The translations under genes and the position numbers were made by a program. Shown piece by piece: positions 47,624 through 60,261 of a stretch of DNA of 64,000 nt; the first letter of the stretch is position 1; each line of letters starts with the position of its first letter. This DNA comes from Elioraea rosea (GTDB lineage Bacteria > Pseudomonadota > Alphaproteobacteria > Acetobacterales > Acetobacteraceae). The stretch covers positions 35,840-99,839 of the forward strand of contig NZ_VFAC01000012.1 in NCBI RefSeq assembly GCF_007644105.1, written 5' to 3'. The notes beneath the pieces were generated by a model that made no database searches, was not told the DNA's origin, and was given only the letters and a program-made list of their open reading frames with translations.

Positions 47624-49062
47624 TCAGCGCACCGCCGTTCCTCCGACGGTCAGCCCGCGCATCTTCAGCGTGGGCTGGCCGACGCCGACAGGCACGCCCT
47701 GACCGTTCTTGCCGCAGGTGCCGATGCCGGGATCGAGGCCCGGGTCGCTGCCGACCATCGTCACCTTCGTCAGCGCCTCGGGCCCGTTGCCGATCAGCGT
47801 CGCGCCCTTCACGGCAGGGCCGATCCTTCCGCCCTCGATCAGATACGCCTCCGAGGCGGAGAAGACGAACTTGCCCGACGTGATGTCCACCTGCCCGCCG
47901 CCGAAATTGACCGCGTAGAGGCCGCGATCGACCGAGGCGATGATTTCCTCCGGCGCATGCTGCCCGCCGGTCATGATCGTGTTGGTCATGCGCGGCATCG
48001 GCGCATGCGCGAAGCTCTGCCTCCGCCCGTTGCCGGTGGGCGAGACGCCCATCAGCCGCGCATTCTGCCTGTCCTGGATGAAGGCGCGAAGGATGCCGTC
48101 CTCGATCATCACCGTGCGGCCAGAGGGCGTGCCCTCGTCGTCGACGGTGAGGCTGCCGCGCCGGTCGGGGAGCGTGCCGTCATCGACCACCGTCACGCCG
48201 GGCGCTGCGATGCGCTGGCCGAGCAGGCCGGCGAAGGCAGAGGTCTTCTTGCGGTTGAAGTCGCCCTCGAGCCCATGGCCGATCGCTTCGTGCAGAAGGA
48301 TCCCAGGCCATCCCGGGCCGAGCACGACCTCCATCTCGCCGGCAGGCGCAGGCACCGCATCGAGGTTCACCACGGCCTGCCGAAGCGCCTCGTCCACCGC
48401 GCCCTGCCAGGTCGCGGGCTCCAGCAGGTGGCCATAGCCATGGCGCCCGCCTGTGCCGAAGGTGCCGGTCTCGCGCCGCCCGTTCGCGGAGACGACGACG
48501 GTGACGTTGAGGCGCACGAGGGGGCGGAGGTCTGCCACCCGCACGCCATCCGCGCGGATGATCTGCACCGCCTGCCATTCGCCAGAGAGGGTCGCCATCA
48601 CCTGCGTCACGCGCGGGTCGCGCGCGCGGGCATGCGCGTCGATCCTCGCGAGAAGCTCCGCCTTGGCCGGGAAGTCGAGCGCCGCGACGGGGTTCTCCGG
48701 CGCGTAGAGGCGCGCATTGGTGGAGCGTGGCGCGACATCCATCGTGCCGCCGCGGCCCGATCGGACGCCGCGCACTGTCTCCGCCGCGCGCTTCAGCGCC
48801 GCCTCGCTCACCTCCCCCGCGTGGGCATAGCCGACCGCCTCTCCCGCGACGGCGCGGAGGCCGAAGCCCAGCGTGGTGTCGAAGCTCGCCGAGCGGATGC
48901 GCCCATCCTCGAGCGCGAGCGCCTCGCTCTCGCGGTACTCGAGGAAGAGCTCGCCATCGTCCATGCCCTCGAGCGCCGCGGCGGCGATGCGTTCGGCTCC
49001 GTCGCGGTCGATCGCGGAATCGTCGCGGCCGAAGAACAGCCTGTCGGTCGTATCGAGATGGC

Positions 49063-49066
<4 letters not shown>
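47624..49066 (-). CDS. tldD: TldD metalloprotease subunit
   Basis: A 480-residue TldD-type peptidase, normally paired with PmbA/TldE to degrade peptides such as microcin precursors. The zinc motif is LHEAIGHGLEGDF (HExxxH) with a downstream Cys ligand in GIGTCGKNG. Length and spacing are normal. It overlaps the upstream kinase stop (ATGA). No tldE is in the window. Confidence 0.93.
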
Positions 49067-51855
<2,789 letters not shown>

Positions 51856-51865
51856 CAGGCCGCGA

Positions 51866-52939
51866 TCATGCCACAAGCCGGCGCACCCTGTGCGCGGCGA
51901 TGACGAAGGCGCCGAGAACGAGAACCGCCATCGTCTGGTGAAGCGTGCCGAGCGACACGGGAACCACGGCGAGCAGCGTGGCGATGCCGAGGACGTATTG
52001 CAGGACGATCGCGCCGGAGAGACCGAGCACCGGGAGCCGCCAGGGCGAGCCGGCACGCAGGGCGAGCGCGCCCGCCAGGACGGCGGCGACGAGGGCGAGC
52101 GTGGCGAGAAGCCTGTGGTTGAACTGCACCGCGGCCAGGTTCTCGAAGAAGTTCAGCACGAAGGGCGAGAGGTCAGCGTAGCCGGCGGGGAACAGCCTGC
52201 CGTCCATCAGCGGAAAAGTGTTGAAGGTGAACCCTGCCCGCGTGCCTGCCACGAACCCGCCCGCGAGCATGGTGAGCACCGCGAAGCCGCCGGCGGCATG
52301 CACCGCGACCTTGAGCGCACGCGGCGGCGGCTCCCCACGACGCGCAGGGCGAAGCAGGTCGAGCGCGGTCCAGAGCACGGCGGCGAAGATCACGAAGGCG
52401 AGGCCGAGATGCATCGTCAGCCTGTAGGGGCTCACGGCGGTGCGGTGCGGGAAGAAGCCCGACGCCACCATGAACCAGCCGAGCAGCCCCTGAAGCGCGC
52501 CGAGGCCGAACAGCAGCCCGATGCGCGGCCAGAGGCTGCGCCGGAGCCGCCCCGTCAGGGCGAGCAGGATGGCCCCGCCCGCGAAGGCCACGCCGATCAG
52601 CTTGCCCCAGAGCCGGTGCAGGTACTCGAGCCAGAAGATCTCCTTGAACCCGGCAAGGTCCATCCCCCGGTTCACCTCGAGGTATTGCGGGATGGTGCGG
52701 TAGAGGGCGAAAAGGCGGTTCCACTCCGCCTCCGACAAGGGCGGAAGCCAGCCTGTCAGCGGCCGCCACTCCATGATCGAGAGCCCGGAACCGGTCAGCC
52801 GCGTCGCGCCGCCGAGCGCGATCATCACGACGATCATGGCCGCGACGATCATCAGCCAGGCCGCGACGGCACCGTCGCCGGCCCGGTCACGGTCGGCGGC
52901 GTCTGCGTCCAGGGGCGGCCAGGTCGTGTCGAAGGGCAT
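51866..52939 (-). CDS. ctaA: Heme A synthase
   Basis: A 357-residue, eight-helix membrane enzyme that oxidises heme O to heme A for cytochrome aa3 oxidases. Heme-ligand His positions are in WLEYLHRLWGKLIG, YRLTMHLGLAFV, VQFNHRLLATLAL and LGTLHQTMAVL. The N-terminal ALGGATRLTGSGLSIMEWRPLTG is the COX15-type signature. The ATG at 52939 is used. It shares no overlap with the kinase (10 bases apart), so they may share a transcript by chance. Confidence 0.95.
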   Translation of the reverse strand: MPFDTTWPPLDADAADRDRAGDGAVAAWLMIVAAMIVVMIALGGATRLTGSGLSIMEWRPLTGWLPPLSEAEWNRLFALYRTIPQYLEVNRGMDLAGFKEIFWLEYLHRLWGKLIGVAFAGGAILLALTGRLRRSLWPRIGLLFGLGALQGLLGWFMVASGFFPHRTAVSPYRLTMHLGLAFVIFAAVLWTALDLLRPARRGEPPPRALKVAVHAAGGFAVLTMLAGGFVAGTRAGFTFNTFPLMDGRLFPAGYADLSPFVLNFFENLAAVQFNHRLLATLALVAAVLAGALALRAGSPWRLPVLGLSGAIVLQYVLGIATLLAVVPVSLGTLHQTMAVLVLGAFVIAAHRVRRLVA

Positions 52940-53136
52940 CGTCTCGCATCGTCCTCGTGCCGGGGCCAGGCGCAGGGCCGTGGCGACCGGGGTGACAGGC
53001 GGGGCTGCAGCCGCGTCGCTTGCCCGGCCCCCGCCCCTCTGGTATGGCGCCCGGCACGCCGAAATCAAGCAACGGCCGCGCCGTGGCAGCCCCGCAGGGA
53101 CCGTCCCGGCAGGCCGGAACGGGACCGTACCTCCCC

Positions 53137-53937
53137 ATGCCGACAGAGAATGCTGCCGCGGCGGCCGAGCCCGCCCCGGCATGGCGAGACACCGAGGCGC
53201 CACCCCTCTCGGTCGTCGTGCCGGTGCGGAACGAGGGGCCGAACATCGCGCCGCTGATTGCCGAGATCCGCGCCGCCACCGCCCCGCTCGGCGCCGAGAT
53301 CGTCTATGTCGATGACGGCTCGACCGACGACACCCAGGCGCGCCTCGCAGAGGAGGCAAGGGCCGGCGACCTGGTGCGGATCCGGCATGCGCGGAGCTGC
53401 GGGCAGAGTGCGGCGATCGTCTCCGGCGTGAAGGCGGCGCGCGGCCGCTGGATCGCCACCCTCGACGGCGACGGCCAGAACGACCCAGCAGACATTCCCG
53501 CCCTTTACGCCCGGGCGCTGAAGGAGGCCGAGGGCTCGTCGGCGCCGATCCTGATCGCCGGTCACCGGGTGAACCGCAAGGATACGGCAACGAAGCGCTT
53601 CACCAGCCGCTTCGCCAACCGCTTCCGCGCCTGGCTGCTTGGCGACGCCACGCCAGACACGGGCTGCGGGCTCAAGCTGTTCCGCCGCGGCGACTTCCTC
53701 GAGCTCCCGCATTTCGACCACATGCATCGCTACCTTCCCGCGCTCTTCCTGCGCGCAGGCGGGCGGGTGGCGAGCGTTCCGGTGAACCATCGTCCGCGGC
53801 TGCGGGGCAGGTCGAACTACGGCACGCTCGACCGTCTCGCCGTCGCGATCGCCGACCTGTTCGGCGTGTTGTGGTTGCAGCGACGCTGGAAGAGGCCCAT
53901 CGCCGAGCGCGTGAGGGACGGCGAGGGGCAGGGCTGA
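53137..53937 (+). CDS. GT2 glycosyltransferase (DPM1-like)
   Basis: A 266-residue family 2 glycosyltransferase. The nucleotide-binding strand is LSVVVPVRNEGPNI, acidic motifs are VDDGSTDDT and TLDGDGQNDP (the DxD), and the acceptor side has TGCGLKLFRR. It has no membrane tail, unlike ArnC types, so it resembles short dolichol-phosphate mannosyltransferase-like enzymes using a polyprenyl phosphate. The ATG at 53137 is chosen; an in-frame ATG at 53020 is possible. It is next to a VTT membrane protein gene. Confidence 0.88.
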   Translation: MPTENAAAAAEPAPAWRDTEAPPLSVVVPVRNEGPNIAPLIAEIRAATAPLGAEIVYVDDGSTDDTQARLAEEARAGDLVRIRHARSCGQSAAIVSGVKAARGRWIATLDGDGQNDPADIPALYARALKEAEGSSAPILIAGHRVNRKDTATKRFTSRFANRFRAWLLGDATPDTGCGLKLFRRGDFLELPHFDHMHRYLPALFLRAGGRVASVPVNHRPRLRGRSNYGTLDRLAVAIADLFGVLWLQRRWKRPIAERVRDGEGQG

Positions 53938-53940
53938 GCC

Positions 53941-54636
53941 GTGCGGCTCTCGCGCCTGGGCAAGCCGCTGCTGCTGCTTGCGGGCCTCGTGGCCGCGGGC
54001 GTGCTGCTTCGCGAGCTCCGCGACGCCGGGATGCTCGACACCGGCTTCCTCGATCGCGTGGCCGGCCGCGCCGGCATCCCGGGCGAGGTCGTGTTCGTCG
54101 CCCTCGGCGCCGTCGCCTGCATGGTCGGCATCCCGCGCCAGGCCGTGGCCTTCGCGGGGGGCACCGCCTTCGGGGCGCTGATGGGAACGCTTCTCGGGCT
54201 CGTCGCGATGGTCGCGGGCTGCGCCGGCTCGTTCCTCTGGGCACGCGCGGTGGGGCGGGACTGGGCGAGGCGCCGGATCGAGCGTGCCTATGCCGGGCGC
54301 CTCGCGCGGCTCGACCGGTTCCTCGCCGATAACACCTTCACCGCGGCGCTGACGCTCCGGCTCCTTCCCGTGGGCAACAACCTCGCCATCACCCTTCTCG
54401 CAGGGCTCTCTGGCGTGGCGTTCCTGCCGTTCCTGCTCGGCTCGGCGCTCGGCTACGTGCCGCAGACCGTGGTGTTCGCCCTTCTCGGCAAGGGGGTGAG
54501 GGTGGACGGAGCGGTTCAGCTCTGGCTCGGCTTCGGGCTGTTCGCCGCCTCCATCCTGCTCGGCGTGTGGCTGCTCAGGCGCGGGCGGCGCGCGCGCGAG
54601 GCGGCAGAAGCCTCCGGGCTCGAGGAGGAGGGTTGA
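53941..54636 (+). CDS. TVP38/TMEM64-family (VTT) membrane protein
   Basis: A 231-residue membrane protein. The VTT signature region is PRQAVAFAGGTAFGALMGTLLG, and the conserved NTFTAALTLRLLPVGNNLAI matches the family's RxxPxxPxxxxN region. About five hydrophobic helices and a basic tail (LLRRGRRARE). VTT proteins are now seen as lipid scramblases or translocases. A GTG start at 53941, 3 bases after the glycosyltransferase stop, suggests a glycolipid pathway (inference). Confidence 0.87.
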   Translation: MRLSRLGKPLLLLAGLVAAGVLLRELRDAGMLDTGFLDRVAGRAGIPGEVVFVALGAVACMVGIPRQAVAFAGGTAFGALMGTLLGLVAMVAGCAGSFLWARAVGRDWARRRIERAYAGRLARLDRFLADNTFTAALTLRLLPVGNNLAITLLAGLSGVAFLPFLLGSALGYVPQTVVFALLGKGVRVDGAVQLWLGFGLFAASILLGVWLLRRGRRAREAAEASGLEEEG

Positions 54637-54642
54637 GAGGGC

Positions 54643-54909
54643 TCAGTGCAGCCCGAATTCGCCCCTGGCGAATCGGAGCTCTGCCGGCTTCACGAGCCCG
54701 GCCGAGGCGACAGAGACCGAATGCAGCCGCCCCTCGATCTCGCGCTCCCAGAAGGCGAGGAAGCGGTTGAGCTCCGGGAAGCGCGGGGCGATGTCGAGGT
54801 TCTGCCAGACGAAGGTCTGCAGCAGGGCGGGGTGATCCGGCATGTGATAGAGGATCTTCGCCGTGGTCAGCCGATATCCGGCGAGCTGGCGTGCAAGCGG
54901 CGTCGTCAT
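54643..54909 (-). CDS. Usg-family protein
   Basis: An 88-residue protein of the conserved Usg family. The core LTTAKILYHMPDHPALLQTF and RFPELNRFLAFWEREIEG is very well conserved in alphaproteobacteria, where it is uncharacterised. The ATG at 54909 has GGAGGA about 8 bases upstream, which decides it over the ATG six codons earlier. It sits between the VTT gene and the groESL promoter, transcribed away from groESL. Confidence 0.88.
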   Translation of the reverse strand: MTTPLARQLAGYRLTTAKILYHMPDHPALLQTFVWQNLDIAPRFPELNRFLAFWEREIEGRLHSVSVASAGLVKPAELRFARGEFGLH

Positions 54910-55050
54910 CTCTTCTGGTTCCTCCATTCCTTCAGTGACGGCATCCCGTTCCCTGGACCGGGAAGGATGACAGGAACAGGGCCGGAACGGGAAGCGAAAA
55001 CGCCGTGTTTTCAAGGAATTAGCAGCCAGCCCCCGAGAGTGCTGCCACTC

Positions 55051-55079
55051 TTGACTTCGCCCTCCCATGGGCCTAGATC
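55051..55079 (+). promoter_or_regulatory. groESL promoter
   Basis: TTGACT (55051-55056), a 17-base spacer and TAGATC (55074-55079) make a good sigma-70-type promoter directly upstream of the CIRCE element. No convincing sigma-32 sequence at the right spacing was found, which leaves HrcA/CIRCE as the visible control. Confidence 0.7.
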
Positions 55080-55080
55080 G

Positions 55081-55107
55081 CTGGCACTCCTCGCCAGTGA
55101 GTGCTAG
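55081..55107 (+). promoter_or_regulatory. CIRCE operator (HrcA site)
   Basis: CTGGCACTC, nine bases, then GAGTGCTAG is a near-consensus CIRCE (TTAGCACTC-N9-GAGTGCTAA), a perfect inverted repeat except for one G-T position. It overlaps the expected transcription start, so HrcA would block groESL initiation. Confidence 0.93.
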
Positions 55108-55170
55108 CAGCCGTCGCCGCGGCTCGGCAGCACAGGCGGGGACGACGTGTAAACGCCAGGAGAGCTCCCA

Positions 55171-55485
55171 ATGAAGTTTCGTCCCCTGCACGACCGTGTG
55201 GTGGTGCGCCGCGTGACCGCCGAGGAGAAGACGGCGGGCGGCATCATCATTCCCGACACCGCCAAGGAGAAGCCCATGGAGGGCGAGATCGTGGCGGTCG
55301 GCCCCGGCGCCCGCAACGAGAAGGGCGAGCTCGTCGCGCTCGACGTTAAGGCCGGCGACCGCGTGCTGTTCGGCAAGTGGTCCGGCACCGAGGTCAAGAT
55401 CGACGGCGAAGACCTACTCATCATGAAGGAGAGCGACATCATGGGGATCGTCGAGGTCACGGCAGCCAAGAAGAAGGCCGCCTGA
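55171..55485 (+). CDS. groES: GroES co-chaperonin
   Basis: A 104-residue heptameric lid of the chaperonin. Its N-terminus [20 protein letters not shown], mobile loop ([15 protein letters not shown]) and [15 protein letters not shown] are typical. CAGGAGAG lies before the ATG. The operon is repressed through CIRCE. Confidence 0.98.
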   Translation: MKFRPLHDRVVVRRVTAEEKTAGGIIIPDTAKEKPMEGEIVAVGPGARNEKGELVALDVKAGDRVLFGKWSGTEVKIDGEDLLIMKESDIMGIVEVTAAKKKAA

Positions 55486-55531
55486 TCCTCTTCGCCGCCT
55501 CTCTGACGTCGTTCAACCCATCGAAGGATAA

Positions 55532-57175
<1,644 letters not shown>

Positions 57176-57239
57176 GCCGCTCCGCGGCTTGGGATTTCTG
57201 ATCCACGTCGTTCCGGCCGGAGACGGCCGATCGGAACAG

Positions 57240-57269
57240 GGGGGTCGCCTTCGGGCGGCCCCCTTTTTT
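57240..57269 (+). terminator. groESL rho-independent terminator
   Basis: A 10-bp stem (57240-57249 with 57254-57263, one G-T pair) closed by a TTCG tetraloop and followed by six T (57264-57269). It is the clearest terminator in the window. Confidence 0.95.
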
Positions 57270-57501
57270 CGTCAGTCCCGTGTGGCACGCAGGCCTCACG
57301 ATCGGCGGCGCGGCGGCGATTGTACTTGACCCCGCGGCGTCTCCCTGCGCCCATTGCGGGGCAATCGTGCGTTTCGCTTGCCTGGCCTTGGCGGCACTCC
57401 GGCTCAACCCGGACGTCTTCGATGCTCGCTCCGAAAACCCCGGTTGGTCTGGCGACGTGCGATCACCGCACGCTGCGACGTGCTCGACATAGGAGGCCCC
57501 C
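57270..57501 (+). promoter_or_regulatory. First csp upstream region and leader
   Basis: This non-coding stretch between the groESL terminator and the first csp gene contains TTGACC at 57326-57331, an inverted CGATTG (57317-57322) / CAATCG (57362-57367), and, from about 57361, a roughly 140-base sequence alike in order and spacing to the leader of the second csp. No good -10 hexamer was found. I see no protein-coding potential. Confidence 0.55.
57431..57472 (+). promoter_or_regulatory. Conserved csp leader element with hairpin (copy 1)
   Basis: CCGAA, then CCCGGTTGGTCTG, ends in a hairpin: CGTGCG (57456-57461), loop ATCAC, CGCACG (57467-57472). It ends 29 bases before the ATG. The same block occurs before the second csp gene. 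Confidence 0.65.
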
Positions 57502-57705
57502 ATGGCCACAGGCACTGTGAAGTGGTTCAACCCGACGAAGGGCTTCGGGTTCATCGTTCCCGACGACGGCGGCAAGGACGTGTTCGTCCATATCACCGCC
57601 GTCCAGGCGGCCGGCTTGACCGGGCTGAACGAGGGCCAGAAGGTCAGCTACGAGGTTGCGATGGAGCGCGGCAAGGCTGCCGCCGGCATGCTCCGCGCGA
57701 TCTGA
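57502..57705 (+). CDS. Cold-shock domain protein (CspA family), copy 1
   Basis: A 67-residue single cold-shock domain that binds single-stranded nucleic acids and melts RNA structure. RNP1 is KGFGFIVP and RNP2 is [14 protein letters not shown] lies just upstream of the ATG. It is nearly identical to the second copy about 480 bases downstream, apart from the C-terminal third. Confidence 0.96.
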   Translation: MATGTVKWFNPTKGFGFIVPDDGGKDVFVHITAVQAAGLTGLNEGQKVSYEVAMERGKAAAGMLRAI

Positions 57706-57725
57706 GCTGCCCCGCACCACGACGG

Positions 57726-57751
57726 AAGGGCCGCCCCTCGGGGCGGCCCTT
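57726..57751 (+). terminator. Terminator after first csp
   Basis: AAGGGCCGCCCC pairs with GGGGCGGCCCTT around a very short loop, followed by TCTCGTTT. The T tract is weak but the stem is strong and well placed, 20 bases after the stop. Confidence 0.85.
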
Positions 57752-57801
57752 TCTCGTTTCCGGCCGCGGTTTTCCTGCTGCGGCGCGACATGGCTTTTGG
57801 C

Positions 57802-57835
57802 TTGACCTCGATTGCGCAACCTGCCTGTCTAATAC
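57802..57835 (+). promoter_or_regulatory. Possible promoter of second csp
   Basis: TTGACC (57802-57807) and TAATAC (57830-57835) are individually promoter-like, but the 22-base spacing is too long for a normal sigma-70 site. An inverted CGATTGC (57809-57815) / GCAATCG (57838-57844) brackets the -10 candidate. A transcript starting here would have a leader of about 140 bases. Confidence 0.35.
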
Positions 57836-57911
57836 CTGCAATCGCGTTTGGCTCGACTGACCGACCGGCTCTCCGGACCACCAGGCCACCGGGATGCCAA
57901 AGGCTCACTCC

Positions 57912-57952
57912 CCGAACTCCCGGTTGTCTGCCCGTCGTGCGACGGTCGCACG
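57912..57952 (+). promoter_or_regulatory. Conserved csp leader element with hairpin (copy 2)
   Basis: CCGAACTCCCGGTTGTCTG, then a hairpin: CGTGCGA (57936-57942), loop CGG, TCGCACG (57946-57952). It ends 28 bases before the ATG, one base different from copy 1. The stem is kept while the loop differs. Confidence 0.65.
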
Positions 57953-57980
57953 GCGGTTCGAGAGAGAAGGAGGGCCATCG

Positions 57981-58184
57981 ATGGCCACCGGTATCGTCAA
58001 GTGGTTCAACCCGACGAAGGGCTTCGGCTTCATCGTTCCCGACCAGGGCGGCAAGGACGTGTTCGTCCACATCACCGCCGTGCAGGCGGCCGGCATGACC
58101 GGCCTGAACGAGGGCCAGAAGGTGAGCTTCGAGGTGAGCATGGAGCGCGGCAAGCCCGCCGCGACGAACCTCCGCGCCGCCTGA
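57981..58184 (+). CDS. Cold-shock domain protein (CspA family), copy 2
   Basis: A 67-residue cold-shock domain with RNP1 KGFGFIVP and RNP2 VFVHITAV. It differs from copy 1 mainly at residues 5, 22 and in the last 20 residues ([19 protein letters not shown]). AAGGAGG precedes the ATG at good spacing. It has its own leader and terminator, so it is an independent unit from a tandem duplication. Confidence 0.96.
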   Translation: MATGIVKWFNPTKGFGFIVPDQGGKDVFVHITAVQAAGMTGLNEGQKVSFEVSMERGKPAATNLRAA

Positions 58185-58209
58185 GCACCCCCCCGGCTCC
58201 ACTGACGGC

Positions 58210-58239
58210 AAGGGCCGCTCCCGCAAGGGGGCGGCCCTT
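58210..58239 (+). terminator. Terminator after second csp
   Basis: A 13-bp stem (58210-58222 with 58227-58239, one G-T pair) closed by a GCAA tetraloop. Only a few T follow. It also sits just downstream of the convergent ABC permease gene and may serve both strands. Confidence 0.8.
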
Positions 58240-58273
58240 CGCTTTGCGGAGGCTTGCGCCCCGCCCGCCCCGC

Positions 58274-59194
58274 TCAGCGCGCCGCGGCGTCGATGCGCCG
58301 GTGATGCATCCGTCGCGCGAGAAGCGTCGTGCCGATCAAGGTGAGGATCAGCGTCGAGGCCATCAGGATGAACGCGAGCGCGGCGCCGAATGGCCAGTTG
58401 GTGGTGCGCGCGAACTGGTCGTACAGGGCAGGCGCCATCATCTTGAACTGCGGCCCGCCGAGCAGCACCGGCGTCGCATAGGCGTTCATGCAGAGGATGA
58501 ACACGAGCGTGCCGCCGGCGATGATGCCTGGCAGCGAGAGCGGCAGGAGCACGCGGCGGAACACCACCATGGGCCCAGCGCCGAGATTGGCCGCCGCCTC
58601 CTCGACATCGCGGCCGATGCTTTCGATCACGCTCTGCAGCGTCAGGATCATGTAGGGCAGCACCACCGCGACGATGCCGAGGATCACCGCAAACGGCGTG
58701 TACATCAGCCGTACAGGCTCGGAGACGATGCCGGTCCAGCGCAGCACCGCGTTCACCGCGCCATCGTTGCCGAGCAGCGCCATCCAGCCTGCCGCGCGCA
58801 CGACATTGCCGACCATCAGCGGGAACACCACGGCGATGACGAGCGCGCTCTTCCACCGGCTCTGCGAGCGGGCGAGAAGGTAGGCGACGGGAAACGCCGC
58901 GAGCGTCGCGACGACGGTGCAGAACGCCGCGACCTGCACGGTCGTGCCGAGCACGCCGATGAAGTAGGGGTCGGTGAAGAAGCGGATGTAGTTCTCCGCC
59001 GTCACCGCGTCGATCATGAACTCGCGCGGGCTGTAGCGGTTGAGGCTGTAGCGGAAGAGCAGCGCCATCGGCGCGCCGAGGAAGGCGAGCACGAGCAGCG
59101 TCGCGGGGATGACGAGAGCCGGGCCGAGGCTGAACCCTGCCCCTGCCCGCCTCTCGCCGGCCCCGATCGCGGGCGCGGTGACCGTCAGCGCCAC
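58274..59194 (-). CDS. ABC transporter permease (PotB-like)
   Basis: A 306-residue inner-membrane permease with about six helices. The ATPase-docking EAA loop is EEAAANLGAGPMVVFRRVLLP. The long N-terminus and order of helices match spermidine/putrescine (PotB) and related 2-aminoethylphosphonate or ferric-type systems. It is the last gene of the importer operon, 28 bases after the binding protein. The substrate is not certain. Confidence 0.9.
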   Translation of the reverse strand: MALTVTAPAIGAGERRAGAGFSLGPALVIPATLLVLAFLGAPMALLFRYSLNRYSPREFMIDAVTAENYIRFFTDPYFIGVLGTTVQVAAFCTVVATLAAFPVAYLLARSQSRWKSALVIAVVFPLMVGNVVRAAGWMALLGNDGAVNAVLRWTGIVSEPVRLMYTPFAVILGIVAVVLPYMILTLQSVIESIGRDVEEAAANLGAGPMVVFRRVLLPLSLPGIIAGGTLVFILCMNAYATPVLLGGPQFKMMAPALYDQFARTTNWPFGAALAFILMASTLILTLIGTTLLARRMHHRRIDAAAR

Positions 59195-59222
59195 CGCCGC
59201 CCTCCTTCCGCCATCGCCATGC

Positions 59223-60260
59223 TCAGCCCTTGAACTCGCGCGTCCACCACTCGAGGAGCTGCGAGTTGTTCTGCGCGATGTACTCGTAGTTCGGCTGGAT
59301 GAACTTCTCCTGCTGCTCCGGCGTGAAGCTGATCTCGCGCGCGATCTCGGCCGGGATCTCCGCGTTCGTGACCGTCGGCACGTAGCCCATCCGGTCGGCG
59401 AAGCCGAGCTGCGCCTTCGGGTCGAGCATCGCGTTCATCCAGGCCCAGCCATTGGCCTTGTTGGGCGCGTTCCGCGGTACCGCCTTGTCGAAGATGATCG
59501 GCGTGGCACCTTCTTCCGGAACGGCATGGGTGAGGTTCAGCCCACCCTTCTTCCACATGTAGCCGCGCGCGAGCCACATGATGGTGGCGTACACCTCCTC
59601 GCTCTTGAGCGCCGCGGCCAGCGCCTCGTTCGAGGGGTAGACGCGCGGCTCGAGCTTCTTGAGCTCCATGAGCTTCGCCTTGGCGGGCTCGAAATTGGTC
59701 GGGCTGCCGCCGTTGATCATCGCCGCACTCTCGATGACCTGCATGTAGAGCCCGTCGGCGAAGCCGATGCGGCCGCGCCATTTCGGGTCCCACAGGTCGT
59801 TGTAGCTGCGGGGCGCGGGCGTCATCTTGTCCGGGTTGTAGAGGATGACCTTGCCCGAATAGATGTGCGGCAGCGCGTAGGGCTTCGCCAGCGCCTTGAT
59901 CACGTGCTTCATGTTCGGGACGTTCGCCTCGGTCGGCTCCTCGAACAGGTTGAGCTGCGACATCTCGAACATGTCGATGTCCGACAGGCAGGCGACGTCC
60001 ATGCTGCCGCGGCGGCTCGTCCGCTCGGCCAGAAGCTTGGTCTTGCGGGGCGGGGCGACGCCCACGTCGTAGAGCGTCTCGATGCCCTTCGGCGCCATCA
60101 GCGGGTCGGCGATGTTGAGCTTGAGCAGGTCCTGGTAGTCGCCGCCCCACGTGCCGACGATGACGCGTCCGCCAGACTGCGCACGTGCGACATGCGGCGC
60201 GGCGAGCGCGGCGGCGGCACCCGCGAGCAGCGCCCGGCGATTGATACGAGATCCGATCAT
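59223..60260 (-). CDS. ABC transporter substrate-binding protein (PotD/PotF-like)
   Basis: A 345-residue periplasmic receptor. The signal peptide contains a twin-Arg (Arg8-Arg9 in INRRALLAGAAAALAA), so Tat export is possible. The mature start VIVGTWGGDYQDLL, and later WRGRIGFADGLYMQV and NGWAWMNAMLDPKAQ, match the polyamine/AfuA-like receptor family. The start is 1 base from the ATPase stop. Confidence 0.9.
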   Translation of the reverse strand: MIGSRINRRALLAGAAAALAAPHVARAQSGGRVIVGTWGGDYQDLLKLNIADPLMAPKGIETLYDVGVAPPRKTKLLAERTSRRGSMDVACLSDIDMFEMSQLNLFEEPTEANVPNMKHVIKALAKPYALPHIYSGKVILYNPDKMTPAPRSYNDLWDPKWRGRIGFADGLYMQVIESAAMINGGSPTNFEPAKAKLMELKKLEPRVYPSNEALAAALKSEEVYATIMWLARGYMWKKGGLNLTHAVPEEGATPIIFDKAVPRNAPNKANGWAWMNAMLDPKAQLGFADRMGYVPTVTNAEIPAEIAREISFTPEQQEKFIQPNYEYIAQNNSQLLEWWTREFKG

Positions 60261-60261
60261 C

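Noticed and set aside
55050..55068. Sigma-32 heat-shock promoter for groESL (CTTGAC followed by CCCAT)
   Set aside because: Only 8 bases separate the two elements, too short for sigma-32, while a 17-base sigma-70 arrangement is present.
57176..57501. Small protein genes between groEL and the first csp
   Set aside because: Short frames here overlap the terminator and conserved leader and lack ribosome sites.
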